Shown: positions 36,125 to 55,234 of the stretch, one piece after another | Layout: each line of letters opens with the position of its first letter | Position numbering within the stretch: the stretch's first letter is position 1 | Assembly: GCA_024637195.1 (NCBI GenBank) | Contig: JAGXFN010000010.1 | Coordinates: 1-64,000 of the forward strand | DNA: 64,000 nt | Reading direction: 5' to 3' | From: Arcobacter sp. | GTDB taxonomy: Bacteria; Campylobacterota; Campylobacteria; Campylobacterales; Sulfurimonadaceae | Translations under genes and position numbers: made by a program | Notes under the pieces: model-generated | What the model was told of the DNA's origin: nothing | Seen by the model: the letters and a program-made list of their open reading frames with translations, nothing else | The model's database searches: none

Positions 36125-36201
36125 GCGGGCGTAGCTCAGTTGGCTAGAGCGTCAGCCTTCCAAGCTGAGGGTCGAGGGTTCGAGTCCCTTCACCCGCTCC
36201 A
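36125..36201 (+). tRNA. tRNA-Gly (anticodon UCC)
   Basis: Acceptor GCGGGCG/CACCCGC, anticodon stem TCAGC/GCTGA with the loop CTTCCAA (anticodon TCC), T-arm GGGTTCGAGTCCC, discriminator T, encoded CCA. The sixth acceptor pair is C-A, a mismatch; the rest pairs well. Confidence 0.93.
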
Positions 36202-36331
36202 TTGATTTGTTTAGAAATGTATTTATCTGGGAGCTGAATAATCGTTTGCTGCTTAACTTGATCACACGATAAAAATTCATAGCTTTCATTATAAATAATC
36301 ATTATTATATTTTCTATTGTTTACTATATAT

Positions 36332-36406
36332 GCTCATATGGCTCAGGGGTAGAGCACTTCCTTGGTAAGGAAGAGGCCCCGGGTTCAAATCCCGGTATGA
36401 GCTCCA
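36332..36406 (+). tRNA. tRNA-Thr (anticodon GGU)
   Basis: Acceptor GCTCATA/TATGAGC, anticodon stem CTTCC/GGAAG with the loop TTGGTAA (anticodon GGT), T-arm CGGGTTCAAATCCCG, encoded CCA. Last tRNA before tuf. Confidence 0.96.
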
Positions 36407-36408
36407 CG

Positions 36409-36451
36409 GGGCACTTCCGTAAGGGTTTAACGAATCTTTATGGAAGTGTCC
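36409..36451 (+). terminator. Hairpin between tRNA-Thr and tuf
   Basis: GGGCACTTCCGTAA (36409-36422) pairs with TTATGGAAGTGTCC (36438-36451), with two G-U pairs and a 15-base loop, starting two bases after the tRNA CCA. No T-run follows, so it may guide RNA processing rather than stop transcription. Confidence 0.45.
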
Positions 36452-36520
36452 GGCTCTATAGTTAGGATACAAGTTTGAATGATATTTGAAGTTCAAAGTT
36501 AGTTTTGAACAATTTTCAGA

Positions 36521-36526
36521 TATAAT
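36521..36526 (+). promoter_or_regulatory. -10 promoter element upstream of tuf
   Basis: TATAAT 34 bases before the tuf ATG, preceded by a T/A-rich stretch with TTTTGAAC but no well-spaced -35 box. It could give tuf its own start besides read-through from the tRNA promoter. Confidence 0.4.
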
Positions 36527-36560
36527 TCCATTTCATTTATATAAAAAGCCGGAGGATACT

Positions 36561-37760
36561 ATGGCAAAAGAAAAGTTTCAACGTAACAAACCACACGTTA
36601 ATATTGGTACGATTGGTCACGTTGACCACGGTAAAACAACGCTTACAGCAGCTATTACAGCAGTATTGGCAGTAACAAACGGCGCTGAGATGATGGATTA
36701 TGATGCTATCGATAACGCTCCTGAAGAGCGCGAGCGTGGTATTACAATTGCAACTTCACACGTAGAGTACGAAACAGATGCTCGTCACTATGCACACGTT
36801 GACTGTCCAGGTCACGCGGATTATGTTAAGAACATGATTACCGGTGCTGCTCAAATGGACGGTGCTATTCTTGTTGTTTCTGCAGCAGATGGCCCAATGC
36901 CACAAACACGTGAGCACATCCTTCTTTCTAAGCAGATCGGTGTACCTTACATCGTTGTTTTCATGAACAAAGAAGATATGGTTGATGATGAAGAACTACT
37001 AGAATTGGTAGAGATGGAAATTCGTGAACTTCTTGATCAGTACGAGTTCCCTGGTGATGATACTCCAATCACTGCCGGTTCAGCTCTTAAAGCTCTTGAA
37101 GAAGCAAAAACTGGTACTCTTGGTGAGTGGTCAGCTAAAATTCAACAGCTTATGAAGACGGTTGATGAGTATATTCCTGAGCCAGTTCGTGAGACAGATA
37201 AAGACTTCCTAATGCCAGTTGAGGATGTTTTCTCAATTTCTGGTCGTGGTACAGTTGTTACTGGACGTATCGAGCGCGGTACAGTTAAGATCGGCGAGTC
37301 TATTGAAATCGTTGGTATTAGAGACACTCAGACTACAACAGTTACTGGTGTAGAGATGTTCCGTAAAGAAATGGAGCAGGGTGTTGCAGGCGATAACTGT
37401 GGTCTTCTTCTTCGCGGTATTGCTAAAGAAGCAGTTGAGCGTGGTCAGGTTCTTTGTAAGCCAAAGTCTATCACTCCTCACACGACTTTCGAAGCAGAGA
37501 TCTACGTACTAAGTAAAGAAGAGGGTGGCCGTCACACGCCATTCTTCTCTAACTACCGTCCTCAGTTCTACGTTCGTACAACTGACGTTACAGGTGCAAT
37601 CACTCTACCAGAAGGTACTGAGATGGTTATGCCAGGTGACAACGTTAAGATTACTGCAGAACTTATCAACCCGATCGCGATGGAAGACGGAACTCGTTTC
37701 GCTATTCGTGAAGGCGGACGTACAGTCGGCGCAGGTGTTGTTTCTAAAATCATCAAGTAA
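36561..37760 (+). CDS. tuf: Translation elongation factor Tu
   Basis: A 399-residue GTPase that brings aminoacyl-tRNA to the ribosome. G motifs: [10 protein letters not shown] (G1), the RGITIAT switch I Thr, DCPGHADY (G3), and a changed G4 that reads [11 protein letters not shown] where E. coli has NKCDMVDD, the N-K-x-D pattern kept. The ATG 36561 follows GGAGGA; the open frame upstream is not part of the gene. It is the only tuf gene in the window. Confidence 0.98.
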   Translation: MAKEKFQRNKPHVNIGTIGHVDHGKTTLTAAITAVLAVTNGAEMMDYDAIDNAPEERERGITIATSHVEYETDARHYAHVDCPGHADYVKNMITGAAQMDGAILVVSAADGPMPQTREHILLSKQIGVPYIVVFMNKEDMVDDEELLELVEMEIRELLDQYEFPGDDTPITAGSALKALEEAKTGTLGEWSAKIQQLMKTVDEYIPEPVRETDKDFLMPVEDVFSISGRGTVVTGRIERGTVKIGESIEIVGIRDTQTTTVTGVEMFRKEMEQGVAGDNCGLLLRGIAKEAVERGQVLCKPKSITPHTTFEAEIYVLSKEEGGRHTPFFSNYRPQFYVRTTDVTGAITLPEGTEMVMPGDNVKITAELINPIAMEDGTRFAIREGGRTVGAGVVSKIIK

Positions 37761-37807
37761 TTGATGTCGCTTCCTTCGGGAAGTGAATTTATATTTAGGC
37801 AAATGCA

Positions 37808-37960
37808 ATGAGAGATATTATTCATTTAGGCTGTGAGAAGTGTACACGTCGTAACTACCACACCACTAAAAACAAAAAGACTCACACAGAAAAGTTTTCA
37901 GTAACAAAATTCTGTAAATGGTGTCGTGAGCACACAAACCACAAAGAGATGAAATTATAA
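37808..37960 (+). CDS. rpmG: 50S ribosomal protein L33
   Basis: A 50-residue protein of the zinc-ribbon L33 type: two CxxC pairs (GCEKCTRRNY and KFCKWCREH) around TTKNKKTHTEKF. The end HKEMKL is typical. Short gene between tuf and tRNA-Trp, a conserved spot before secE. Confidence 0.96.
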   Translation: MRDIIHLGCEKCTRRNYHTTKNKKTHTEKFSVTKFCKWCREHTNHKEMKL

Positions 37961-38020
37961 TAATTTCTTTTCTTTAAGGCTGTAGTTGGGGTTTTCCCCA
38001 GTTGCATAATTTAGATATGT

Positions 38021-38096
38021 AGGCGAGTAGCTCCAATGGTAGAGCTCCGGATTCCAAATCCGATTGTTGGGGGTTCGAATCCCTCCTCGCCTGCCA
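38021..38096 (+). tRNA. tRNA-Trp (anticodon CCA)
   Basis: Acceptor AGGCGAG/CTCGCCT, D-arm GCTCCAATGGTAGAGC, anticodon loop TTCCAAA (anticodon CCA) on the stem CCGGA/TCCGA (outer pair C-A unpaired), T-arm GGGGTTCGAATCCC, discriminator G and encoded CCA. Its place between rpmG and secE is the common bacterial arrangement. Confidence 0.95.
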
Positions 38097-38164
38097 CTAA
38101 TATTCATATTCGATAAATATATCTTGCGAGCTTTATTTATCGGAAATGACAAAAGGATAAGATA

Positions 38165-38344
38165 ATGAGTAAGATTAGCTCTTATATCAGAAACTCTCGC
38201 GCAGAGTTATCAAAAGTAATTTTTCCAACCAAACCACAGGTTAAACAAGCATTTATTGCCGTGGTTGTCGTAGTGACATTTGTGTCACTTTTTCTAGCAC
38301 TTGTTGACCTAGTCATGTCGTCAACTCTGTCAGCTATTTTATAA
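38165..38344 (+). CDS. secE: Preprotein translocase subunit SecE
   Basis: A 59-residue protein with one membrane helix (VVVVVTFVSLFLALVDLVM) after an amphipathic KVIFPTKPQVKQ segment, the short SecE form. It clamps SecY in the protein export channel. Start ATG 38165 after AAAGGAT; nusG follows nine bases downstream as in most bacteria. Confidence 0.95.
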   Translation: MSKISSYIRNSRAELSKVIFPTKPQVKQAFIAVVVVVTFVSLFLALVDLVMSSTLSAIL

Positions 38345-38353
38345 AGGGTTCTC

Positions 38354-38884
38354 ATGGCACACAAATGGTATTCATTACAAACATATGCAGGCAGTGAGAG
38401 AAGCGTCAAGACAGCGATTCTAAACCTGATCGAAGAGTACAGGCTTCAAGATGTCATCAAAGAGGTCGTTGTACCTACTGAAGACGTTATGGAGATGAAA
38501 AACGGGAAGAAAAAAGTCACAGAGCGTTCTCTTTATTCAGGATATGTGTTTATCAACATCGACCTGACGACAGAAGTTCAGCATATGATTCAGTCACTTT
38601 CGAAAGTCTCTGGTTTTATCGGTGAAGCAAATCATCCGACGCCATTGAGCGAAAACGATATTAAAGTGATCTTGGACCGGGTTGAAAACCGTGCAGCGCC
38701 TAAGCCTAAGGTTGCCTTTGAATCAGGTGAAGTAGTACGTATCATCGACGGTCCATTCTCTAACTTCACGGGTGTGGTGGATGAGTACGACATGCAACAC
38801 GGCACATTGAAACTCAATGTCTCGATTTTTGGCCGTGCAACGCCTGTGGATATAGCTTATTCACAAGTCGAAAAAATTATTTAA
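38354..38884 (+). CDS. nusG: Transcription termination/antitermination protein NusG
   Basis: A 176-residue factor joining RNA polymerase to Rho and the ribosome. N-terminal NGN domain: HKWYSLQTYAGSERSVK, LYSGYVFINIDL and KVSGFIG; C-terminal KOW domain: FESGEVVRIIDGPFSNFTGV. The length is normal. It lies in the fixed secE-nusG-rplK order. Confidence 0.97.
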   Translation: MAHKWYSLQTYAGSERSVKTAILNLIEEYRLQDVIKEVVVPTEDVMEMKNGKKKVTERSLYSGYVFINIDLTTEVQHMIQSLSKVSGFIGEANHPTPLSENDIKVILDRVENRAAPKPKVAFESGEVVRIIDGPFSNFTGVVDEYDMQHGTLKLNVSIFGRATPVDIAYSQVEKII

Positions 38885-38905
38885 ACTAAATCGAAAGGAA
38901 ATAAA

Positions 38906-39331
38906 ATGGCAAAAGCAATAGCGTCATATATCAAGCTTCATATTGAAGCTGGTAAAGCAAACCCGGCTCCACCAGTAGGCCCGGCATTGGGTCAACGTGG
39001 TGTTAACATCATGGAATTCTGTAAAGTTTTCAACGAAAAAACAAAAGATAAGATGGGGTTCAAAGTCCCTGTAATTATCACTGTTTATACAGATAAAAGC
39101 TTTTCATTCATTACCAAGCAGCCTCCTGCGTCTGCACTGTTGATGAAAGCGGCAAACCTTAAAAAAGGTTCTGACAATCCACTTAAAAACAAAGTGGGCA
39201 AGATCACCAAGGCACAGTTGATGGAAGTTGTAAAAGCTAAAATCGCTGACCTTAATACAAACGACGAAGAGCAGGCTGCTAAGATTATCGCGGGCTCAGC
39301 TCGTGCAATCGGTATCACTATCGTAGACTAG
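38906..39331 (+). CDS. rplK: 50S ribosomal protein L11
   Basis: A 141-residue protein of the GTPase-associated centre. Signatures: the proline-rich [19 protein letters not shown] and the C-terminal [16 protein letters not shown] after GAAAGGAAAT. Together with rplA it forms a pair 67 bases apart. Confidence 0.97.
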   Translation: MAKAIASYIKLHIEAGKANPAPPVGPALGQRGVNIMEFCKVFNEKTKDKMGFKVPVIITVYTDKSFSFITKQPPASALLMKAANLKKGSDNPLKNKVGKITKAQLMEVVKAKIADLNTNDEEQAAKIIAGSARAIGITIVD

Positions 39332-39398
39332 TCTACAACTATCAATCATCGACCGCAATGATTTAAAACAATGCGGCAGATCAAAATGGAGAATCACA

Positions 39399-40094
39399 AT
39401 GGCAAGTAAAAGATATAAACAACTTTCCGAAAAAATTGATGCAGGCAAGACATACTCTATCGAGGAAGCGTCTGCATTCATGAGTCAATTGAAATCTGCA
39501 AAATTCGACGAAACTGTTGAAATTGCAATGAATTTGAATGTAGATCCTCGTCACGCAGATCAGATGATCCGTGGCGCAATCGTCCTTCCAAACGGTACAG
39601 GTAAAACTGTTCGTGTTGCTGTATTTGCAAAAGGTGCCAAAGCGGATGAAGCTAAGGCAGCTGGCGCGGATATCGTTGGTACTGACGATCTTGTTGAGCA
39701 GATCCAAAACGGTGTTTTCAACTTTGATGTTGTTGTTGCAGCACCGGATTGTATGGGACTTGTCGGTAAGATCGGTCGTATTCTAGGGCCAAAAGGTATG
39801 ATGCCAAACCCTAAGACAGGTACAGTTACCGCTGACGTTGCACAGGCAGTTAAAAACCTTCAGGGCGGTCAGGTCAACTACCGTGTTGATAAAAAAGGAA
39901 ATATCCATGCTGGTGTGGGTAAGGTCTCTTTTACTCCTGAAGCGATTGCTGAAAACCTTCGTGTTTTCATCGCATCTATCAACAGACAAAAACCGGCTTC
40001 TGCAAAAGGTCGTTATATCAAAAATGCTGCGCTTTCACTTACTATGAGCCCGGCTATCAAGTTTGATCTTTCTTCTATCGCAGACATCCGATAA
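39399..40094 (+). CDS. rplA: 50S ribosomal protein L1
   Basis: A 231-residue L1-stalk protein. Signatures: [50 protein letters not shown] and [17 protein letters not shown] after AATGGAGAAT. In many bacteria it represses its own operon; an RNA target was not found here by eye. Confidence 0.97.
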   Translation: MASKRYKQLSEKIDAGKTYSIEEASAFMSQLKSAKFDETVEIAMNLNVDPRHADQMIRGAIVLPNGTGKTVRVAVFAKGAKADEAKAAGADIVGTDDLVEQIQNGVFNFDVVVAAPDCMGLVGKIGRILGPKGMMPNPKTGTVTADVAQAVKNLQGGQVNYRVDKKGNIHAGVGKVSFTPEAIAENLRVFIASINRQKPASAKGRYIKNAALSLTMSPAIKFDLSSIADIR

Positions 40095-40103
40095 ACGTCC
40101 TAC

Positions 40104-40131
40104 TTACTAAGCGGCTCTCTGCGCTTAGTAA
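40104..40131 (+). terminator. 10-bp hairpin after rplA
   Basis: TTACTAAGCG and CGCTTAGTAA pair perfectly around an eight-base loop, nine bases after the rplA stop. No T-run follows directly, so termination would be weak; it may protect the message. Confidence 0.45.
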
Positions 40132-40192
40132 CTACTCCCTGCTCTTTACCCACCAAAAAAATTATTAAAGCATTCTTTTATAAATAGTTCGA

Positions 40193-40222
40193 TATAATTT
40201 CGTTCCTTATACGAAATTTTTT
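40193..40222 (+). promoter_or_regulatory. Overlapping promoter -10 and terminator-like hairpin before rplJ
   Basis: TATAAT (40193-40198) runs into AATTTCGT (40196-40203), which pairs with ACGAAATT (40211-40218) and is followed by more T. A transcript coming from rplA could form this terminator, while the TATAAT can start a new transcript after it. About 135 bases of leader remain before rplJ, where L10 leader RNA would be expected. Confidence 0.45.
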
Positions 40223-40356
40223 ATAGGCGATCTATCCAGATTTCCGATTTGAGATTTCTATCTTGAAATTATCTTATGGACTAAAGACAGTTCGGGGTTA
40301 ACACTTAATCAGCATACGCTGCCCAACTTGAAGCCAAAGTCTGGAAAGGAGAATAC

Positions 40357-40836
40357 ATGACAAAAACACAAAAAGCTGACATAATCGAAAAGCTAAACAA
40401 TGCTTTCGTGAACACTAGCGCAGTTGTAATTTGTGACTACAAAGGTCTTACTGTTTCCCAGCTTGACGAACTTCGTATAGCAGCAAAAGAAAATGCTACT
40501 TCTGTTCAGGTTGTTAAAAACACACTTGCCTCAATTGCTCTAAGCAAAGCAGGTATGAACGGTGTTGATATCAAAGACACTAACATCTTTATCTGGTCTG
40601 ATGACGTTATCGCTGCATCTAAAATTGCTTCTGATTTCGCTAAAAAGACAGACAAATTCGTTATCAAAGCAGGTTACCTTGATGGTGAGGCTGCTGATGC
40701 TGCTAAGATCGAAGCCTTTGCTAAACTTCCAGGACGTGAAGAACTTCTCGGAATGCTTGCATCTGTTTGGATGGGTCCTATCCGAAACTTTACTATCGGA
40801 TTGGATGCGCTTAAGCGTCAAAAAGAAGAAGCTTAA
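40357..40836 (+). CDS. rplJ: 50S ribosomal protein L10
   Basis: A 159-residue base of the L7/L12 stalk. Signatures: VVICDYKGLTVSQLDELR, VVKNTLA and the C-terminal helices that hold L12 dimers (FAKLPGREELLGMLASVWMG). ATG after GAAAGGAG. In bacteria the L10-L12 complex commonly controls rplJL by binding the leader; the 262-base gap upstream could house such a leader. Confidence 0.97.
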   Translation: MTKTQKADIIEKLNNAFVNTSAVVICDYKGLTVSQLDELRIAAKENATSVQVVKNTLASIALSKAGMNGVDIKDTNIFIWSDDVIAASKIASDFAKKTDKFVIKAGYLDGEAADAAKIEAFAKLPGREELLGMLASVWMGPIRNFTIGLDALKRQKEEA

Positions 40837-40905
40837 GTTTTAACTTGAGTCAATATAGACAGGAAAATTTCCTGAAACAAAAAAATAATAAACAGGAGCT
40901 ATAAA

Positions 40906-41277
40906 ATGGCTGTTACAAAAGAAGACGTATTAGAGTTTATCTCTGCTTTATCTGTACTTGAACTTTCTGAATTAGTTAAAGAGTTCGAAGAGAAATTTGG
41001 TGTATCTGCTCAGCCTGTTGCTGTAGCTGGTGCTGCTGGTGGTGCTGCTGAAGCAGCTGAAGAACAAACTGAGTTTGATGTTATCATCACTGACTCTGGC
41101 GCTAAGAAAATCGGTGTAATTAAAGTTATCCGTGCACTTACTGGTCTTGGTCTTAAAGAGGCAAAAGATGCTTCAGAAGCACTTCCTTCAACAATCAAAG
41201 AAGGCGTTTCTAAAGAAGATGCAGAAGCTGCTAAGAAAGAGCTTGAAGAAGCTGGTGCAACGGTTACTGTTAAGTAA
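40906..41277 (+). CDS. rplL: 50S ribosomal protein L7/L12
   Basis: A 123-residue stalk protein: N-terminal dimer helices ([20 protein letters not shown]), an Ala-rich hinge ([14 protein letters not shown]), and the C-terminal domain that binds factors ([17 protein letters not shown] and the acidic tail [10 protein letters not shown]). ATG after CAGGAG. It ends 335 bases before rpoB. Confidence 0.98.
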   Translation: MAVTKEDVLEFISALSVLELSELVKEFEEKFGVSAQPVAVAGAAGGAAEAAEEQTEFDVIITDSGAKKIGVIKVIRALTGLGLKEAKDASEALPSTIKEGVSKEDAEAAKKELEEAGATVTVK

Positions 41278-50265
<8,988 letters not shown>

Positions 50266-50435
50266 TCTTCGCCTGCTTCGCGAAGCTAGAGCATAAAGAA
50301 GGAAAATCTGAGCAATCAGATGGACTTCGTCTCTAATACCAAATCCTACACAAATTCTACGATACTCCAACCCAACTATGAAAACAAAGCATATCTTAAA
50401 CAAAATTCAGCTAATATTTCGCACCATTTGGTAAT

Positions 50436-50451
50436 CCCTATTTTAATAGGG
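50436..50451 (+). repeat. Perfect inverted repeat upstream of rpsL
   Basis: CCCTATT and AATAGGG around two T, 37 bases before rpsL. It could be a protein-binding site or a small RNA hairpin in the leader. The loop is too small for a typical terminator and no T-run follows. Confidence 0.35.
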
Positions 50452-50487
50452 GAAATTCTACTGGAACATTTTGAAAAGGAGATTATA

Positions 50488-50868
50488 GTGCCTACTATTA
50501 ATCAACTGGTCCGTAATGGACGCAAAAAAGTAGTTAAGAAATCAAAATCTGCTGCTTTAGTATCATGCCCACAACGTCGTGGTGTATGTACTCGTGTTTA
50601 TACTACAACACCTAAGAAACCAAACTCGGCTCTACGTAAAGTAGCCAAGGTTCGTTTGACTTCAGGTTTTGAAGTAATTTCATATATTGGTGGTGAGGGT
50701 CACAACCTTCAAGAACACTCAATCGTACTTGTACGTGGCGGCCGTGTAAAAGATTTACCGGGTGTTAAATACCATATCGTACGTGGTGCATTGGATACTG
50801 CCGGTGTCGCAAATCGTACTGTTGCTCGTTCTAAATACGGAACTAAGAAGCCAAAAGCTAAAAAATAA
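50488..50868 (+). CDS. rpsL: 30S ribosomal protein S12
   Basis: A 126-residue decoding-site protein. Signatures: [33 protein letters not shown] (the streptomycin region, wild-type Lys), [17 protein letters not shown]. Start GTG 50488, nine bases after AAAGGAG; the open frame reaches further up but the family start is MPTINQL. Begins the str-type group rpsL-rpsG-fusA. Confidence 0.97.
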   Translation: MPTINQLVRNGRKKVVKKSKSAALVSCPQRRGVCTRVYTTTPKKPNSALRKVAKVRLTSGFEVISYIGGEGHNLQEHSIVLVRGGRVKDLPGVKYHIVRGALDTAGVANRTVARSKYGTKKPKAKK

Positions 50869-50943
50869 TTTCAAGCGCACACAGGATTTAGCTCTATCCG
50901 CTATCTCTTGAGTAAATTTGAAAAAATTGAAGAAGGAAATTAA

Positions 50944-51411
<468 letters not shown>

Positions 51412-51421
51412 CATTATCGTC

Positions 51422-51445
51422 GCAGCTTGCCTAAGGGCAGGCTGC
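51422..51445 (+). terminator. Hairpin between rpsG and fusA
   Basis: GCAGCTTGCC and GGCAGGCTGC pair (one G-U) around a four-base loop, ten bases after the rpsG stop. No T-run follows. It may set the end of the ribosomal mRNA or mark a processing point. Confidence 0.4.
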
Positions 51446-51546
51446 CCTCTCCACGAACGCGGAAAGCGGGAAGCGGAAAGAAGACAGCGGTCTTATTTTC
51501 GATTTCCGGCTTCCAAGTTCACTAATTACAAATAGGACATATAACT

Positions 51547-53637
51547 ATGGCAAGATCTCATAAACTTCAAGACGTAAGAAACATCGGTATTGCTGCGCAC
51601 ATCGATGCGGGTAAGACAACAACAACAGAACGTATTCTATTTTATACGGGTGTTGAGCACAAGATCGGTGAGGTTCACGACGGTGCTGCTACAATGGACT
51701 GGATGGTTCAAGAACAAGAGCGCGGTATTACGATCACCTCTGCAGCAACAACATGTGAATGGGACGGCAAACAGATCAACATCATTGATACTCCGGGCCA
51801 CGTTGACTTCACGATCGAAGTTGAGCGTTCAATGCGTGTACTTGACGGTGCAGTATCAGTATTTTGTGCAGTCGGCGGTGTTCAGCCTCAGTCTGAGACG
51901 GTATGGCGCCAGCGTAACCGTTACGGAGTACCGTCTATTGTTTTTGTAAACAAGATGGACCGTACCGGTGCAGACTTCTATCAGGTAGAAGAGCAGATAC
52001 GTACTCGCCTAAAAGGCAATCCGGTTCCTATCCAGCTTCCAATCGGTGCTGAAGACAAGTTCGCGGGTGTTGTTGACCTCGTGAAAATGAAGGCAATCGT
52101 TTGGGACATCGACGCGGCAATGGGTTCAAACTACCACGTAGAAGAGATCCCGGCTGACATGCAAGACAAGGCTGAAGAGTATCGCGAAAAGATGATCGAG
52201 TCGATCTCTGAAGTAGACGGCAACGAAGAACTTGCTGAAAAATACCTTGACGGCGTAGCGCTTTCTGAAGATGAGATCATCGCCGGTATCAAAGCGGCAA
52301 CGCTTGCAATGCACATCGTTCCGATGACAGCGGGTACTGCCTTTAAGAACAAGGGTGTTCAGACACTTCTTGACGCGGTTGTTGCCTATCTTCCTGCTCC
52401 GACTGAGGTTGCTCAGATCAAGGGAACGATGATGGATGATGAAGACCAAGAGGTTGTTGTTGAGTCAACAGACAAAGGTCCTTTCGCTTCATTGGCATTT
52501 AAGATCATGACTGATCCATTTGTCGGACAGTTGACTTTTATCCGTGTTTACCGTGGTGTGCTTGAGGCGGGTTCTCAGGTTCACAACTCGACAAAAGACA
52601 AAAAAGAGCGTATCGGCCGTATCATGAAGATGCACGCGATCAAGCGTGAAGAGGTCAAGACGATCTACGCCGGTGAAATCGGTGCAGTTGTCGGTCTTAA
52701 ATACACAACAACAGGAGACACCCTGTGTGATCCTTCTGAAACTGTTGTTCTAGAGCGTATGGACTTCCCGGCTCCGGTTATCTCGGTTGCGGTTGAGCCA
52801 AAAACAAAAGCGGATCAGGAAAAAATGGGAACGGCACTGGGCAAACTGGCTGCAGAGGATCCATCTTTCCGTGTTGCTACTGACGAAGAAACAGGTCAGA
52901 CGATCATCTCCGGTATGGGTGAGCTTCACCTTGAGATCCTTGTTGACCGTATGAAGCGTGAGTTCAACGTTGAAGCTGAAGTCGGTGCTCCTCAGGTTTC
53001 TTACCGTGAGACGATCCGTGCTGAAGTGCAGCAAGAGTACAAATACGCTAAGCAGTCAGGCGGACGCGGTCAGTTCGGACACGTATATCTCAAGATCAAG
53101 CCAGGCGAAGCGGGCAGCGGATATGTGTTTAACAACGATATCAAAGGTGGGGCGATTCCTCGTGAATATATCCCGGCAGTTGAAAAAGGGTGTCAAGAAG
53201 CGATGCACGGCGGTATTCTTGCCGGCTATCCTCTTGAGGATGTTGAAGTCACACTTTATGACGGTTCATACCACGATGTCGACTCGAACGAGATGGCATT
53301 TAAATTGGCCGCTTCAATGGGCTTCAAAGAGGGATGTAGAAAAGCAAACCCTGCGATCCTTGAGCCTTTGATGAAGGTTGAAGTTGAAGTTCCTGAGGAC
53401 TACATGGGTGACGTTATCGGTGACCTTAACCGTCGTCGTGGTCAGATCAATAACATGGGCGACCGTTCAGGCAACAAGATCGTTGATGCCTTCGTACCAC
53501 TTTCTGAGATGTTCGGTTATTCAACTGACCTGCGTTCAGCAACACAGGGTCGCGCAACCTACTCAATGGAATTCGACCACTATTCTGAGGTTCCTCGTAA
53601 TATCTCTGAAGAGATCATTAAAAAGCGTAACGGATAA
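51547..53637 (+). CDS. fusA: Translation elongation factor G
   Basis: A 696-residue translocation GTPase. G motifs: [17 protein letters not shown] (G1), [10 protein letters not shown] (switch I), DTPGHVDFT (G3), [10 protein letters not shown] (G4). Domain IV shows [13 protein letters not shown] and domain [10 protein letters not shown]. The length fits canonical EF-G. A hairpin TCGGGC/GCCCGA (53650-53665) follows the stop. Confidence 0.98.
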   Translation: MARSHKLQDVRNIGIAAHIDAGKTTTTERILFYTGVEHKIGEVHDGAATMDWMVQEQERGITITSAATTCEWDGKQINIIDTPGHVDFTIEVERSMRVLDGAVSVFCAVGGVQPQSETVWRQRNRYGVPSIVFVNKMDRTGADFYQVEEQIRTRLKGNPVPIQLPIGAEDKFAGVVDLVKMKAIVWDIDAAMGSNYHVEEIPADMQDKAEEYREKMIESISEVDGNEELAEKYLDGVALSEDEIIAGIKAATLAMHIVPMTAGTAFKNKGVQTLLDAVVAYLPAPTEVAQIKGTMMDDEDQEVVVESTDKGPFASLAFKIMTDPFVGQLTFIRVYRGVLEAGSQVHNSTKDKKERIGRIMKMHAIKREEVKTIYAGEIGAVVGLKYTTTGDTLCDPSETVVLERMDFPAPVISVAVEPKTKADQEKMGTALGKLAAEDPSFRVATDEETGQTIISGMGELHLEILVDRMKREFNVEAEVGAPQVSYRETIRAEVQQEYKYAKQSGGRGQFGHVYLKIKPGEAGSGYVFNNDIKGGAIPREYIPAVEKGCQEAMHGGILAGYPLEDVEVTLYDGSYHDVDSNEMAFKLAASMGFKEGCRKANPAILEPLMKVEVEVPEDYMGDVIGDLNRRRGQINNMGDRSGNKIVDAFVPLSEMFGYSTDLRSATQGRATYSMEFDHYSEVPRNISEEIIKKRNG

Positions 53638-53793
53638 TCTTTCATTATTTCGGGCTTCTGCCCGATCTTAGAATTCTTTCACAACACACACCCAAAACAT
53701 AAAAACAGATTATTTTAATTGCTCTGTAAGTCGAGCTGCTATAAAATCCTACAATAATTCACATTTAACAATCATCTCTCCCAAGGATCTTAT

Positions 53794-54633
53794 TTGAATA
53801 CAAAATACCCGACAATAAAAAAATGCCTTTTTCCTGCAGCCGGTTATGGAACACGTTTTTTGCCTGCCACCAAGGCTATTCCCAAAGAGATGCTGCCGGT
53901 ACTCACCAAGCCACTGTTGCAATATGGTGTCGAAGAAGCGCTTGCCGCCAATATCAACACAATAGCGATTGTCACAGGCCGAGGAAAACGGGCGATTGAG
54001 GACCATTTTGATATCTCTTATGAGCTTGAGCACCAGATCAAAGGGACATCAAAAGAGCACTACCTTACGGAAATACGCTCGCTGATAACGAAGTGTACCT
54101 TCTCCTATACCCGTCAGGTAGAGATGAAGGGACTAGGGCATGCGATCCTCTCCGGTGAGACACTTATCGGACATGAACCCTTTGCCGTCGTCTTGGCCGA
54201 TGACTTGTGTGATGGAAACAGCCATGGTGTTTTGGCCCAGATGGTAAGCCTGTATGAAAAGCACGGATGTACTGTGGTGGCTATCGAAGAGGTCCCAAGA
54301 GAGCAGACATACAAGTACGGTGTTATCGCAGGAGAAGAGATCGAAGAGGGTGTATACCGTGTCAGCGATATGGTAGAAAAACCTGATCCTAAAGATGCTC
54401 CGTCAAACCTGGCCATCATCGGACGTTATATATTGACACCGGACATATTTGATATCATTCGTGATACAAAGCCCGGAAAAGGCGGAGAGGTGCAGATCAC
54501 TGATGCTATTTTGGAGCAGGCAAAACAAGGAAGAGTCTTGGCCTACAAGTTTAAAGGCAAGCGTTTTGACTGCGGATCAGTTGACGGATTTGTCGAGGCT
54601 ACCAACTATTTTTACGCCAAAAGCGAATCTTGA
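53794..54633 (+). CDS. galU: UTP-glucose-1-phosphate uridylyltransferase
   Basis: A 279-residue nucleotidyltransferase making UDP-glucose for envelope sugars. Signatures: FPAAGYGTRFLPATKAIPKE (nucleotide site), LPVLTKPLLQYGVEEA, VVLADDLCDG (Mg site Asp), GEVQITDAI and FDCGSVDGFVEA. Start TTG 53794 with AAGGA eight bases away. It stands alone between fusA and an AT-rich gap of about 270 bases (54634-54903) in which I see no gene. Confidence 0.95.
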   Translation: MNTKYPTIKKCLFPAAGYGTRFLPATKAIPKEMLPVLTKPLLQYGVEEALAANINTIAIVTGRGKRAIEDHFDISYELEHQIKGTSKEHYLTEIRSLITKCTFSYTRQVEMKGLGHAILSGETLIGHEPFAVVLADDLCDGNSHGVLAQMVSLYEKHGCTVVAIEEVPREQTYKYGVIAGEEIEEGVYRVSDMVEKPDPKDAPSNLAIIGRYILTPDIFDIIRDTKPGKGGEVQITDAILEQAKQGRVLAYKFKGKRFDCGSVDGFVEATNYFYAKSES

Positions 54634-54903
54634 GATAAACAGACCTCCATCGTAAGAAGGTGGATCTGATCCCACTTTTGAAGACAAATCCCCTTTATTG
54701 TAGTTATTCGAGTTTATTTCTTAAAAATTAAACTTAATATTTTTCCTCCAGCTTACTGCTATAGCATGCTTTCATAAACTTAATGTTGCATAATAATCAA
54801 AAAATAACATAAAACATTTAAATATTATTTATAATAAAAGAATTATATCTTATTCTTATATATTTATAACTATACTGAATATTCAAAATTTAAAGGAGTG
54901 GTT

Positions 54904-55146
54904 ATGGGACGTAAGTTTTTTGTTTTAATTATAGGGATGATGATGAGTTTTCAGCTCTTTGCTGTTGATCTAAACACGGCAAGTGTCGAAGAGCTGAGCG
55001 GCTTAAAAGGCATAGGTCAGGGGATAGCAGAAAAGATTGTTGCGTACCGTTCTAAGCAGAAGTTTGGCAGTATCGAAGAACTGATGCAGATAAAGGGAAT
55101 CGGACAGAAGAAGTTTGACAAGATCAAAGAAGAGCTGAGTATCTAA
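54904..55146 (+). CDS. ComEA-like exported helix-hairpin-helix protein
   Basis: An 80-residue protein with a signal segment (FFVLIIGMMMSFQLFA) and a double helix-hairpin-helix domain: LNTASVEELSGLKGIGQGIA and IEELMQIKGIGQKKFDKIKE. This is the DNA-binding module of ComEA. ATG 54904 lies five bases after AAAGGAG; a GTG six bases upstream overlaps that site and is rejected. Family knowledge: ComEA holds incoming DNA in the periplasm during transformation. The exported ligase downstream supports a DNA-uptake setting, but other com genes are not in view. Confidence 0.85.
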   Translation: MGRKFFVLIIGMMMSFQLFAVDLNTASVEELSGLKGIGQGIAEKIVAYRSKQKFGSIEELMQIKGIGQKKFDKIKEELSI

Positions 55147-55173
55147 TCTCTCTGCCGGCTTGCGAGTCGGCTG

Positions 55174-55215
55174 AATTTTCACAAAAGTACAGAGCGCTTT
55201 ACTGTTGTGAAAATT
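55174..55215 (+). repeat. 11-bp perfect inverted repeat between the comEA-like and ligase genes
   Basis: AATTTTCACAA (55174-55184) and TTGTGAAAATT (55205-55215) are exact complements; inside, AGTA/TACT extends the stem past one mismatch. The T/A-rich tail after it could make it a terminator for the short comEA-like gene, or a binding site just before the ligase start (20 bases on). Confidence 0.5.
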
Positions 55216-55234
55216 TATTATAAAGAGTCCCAAG

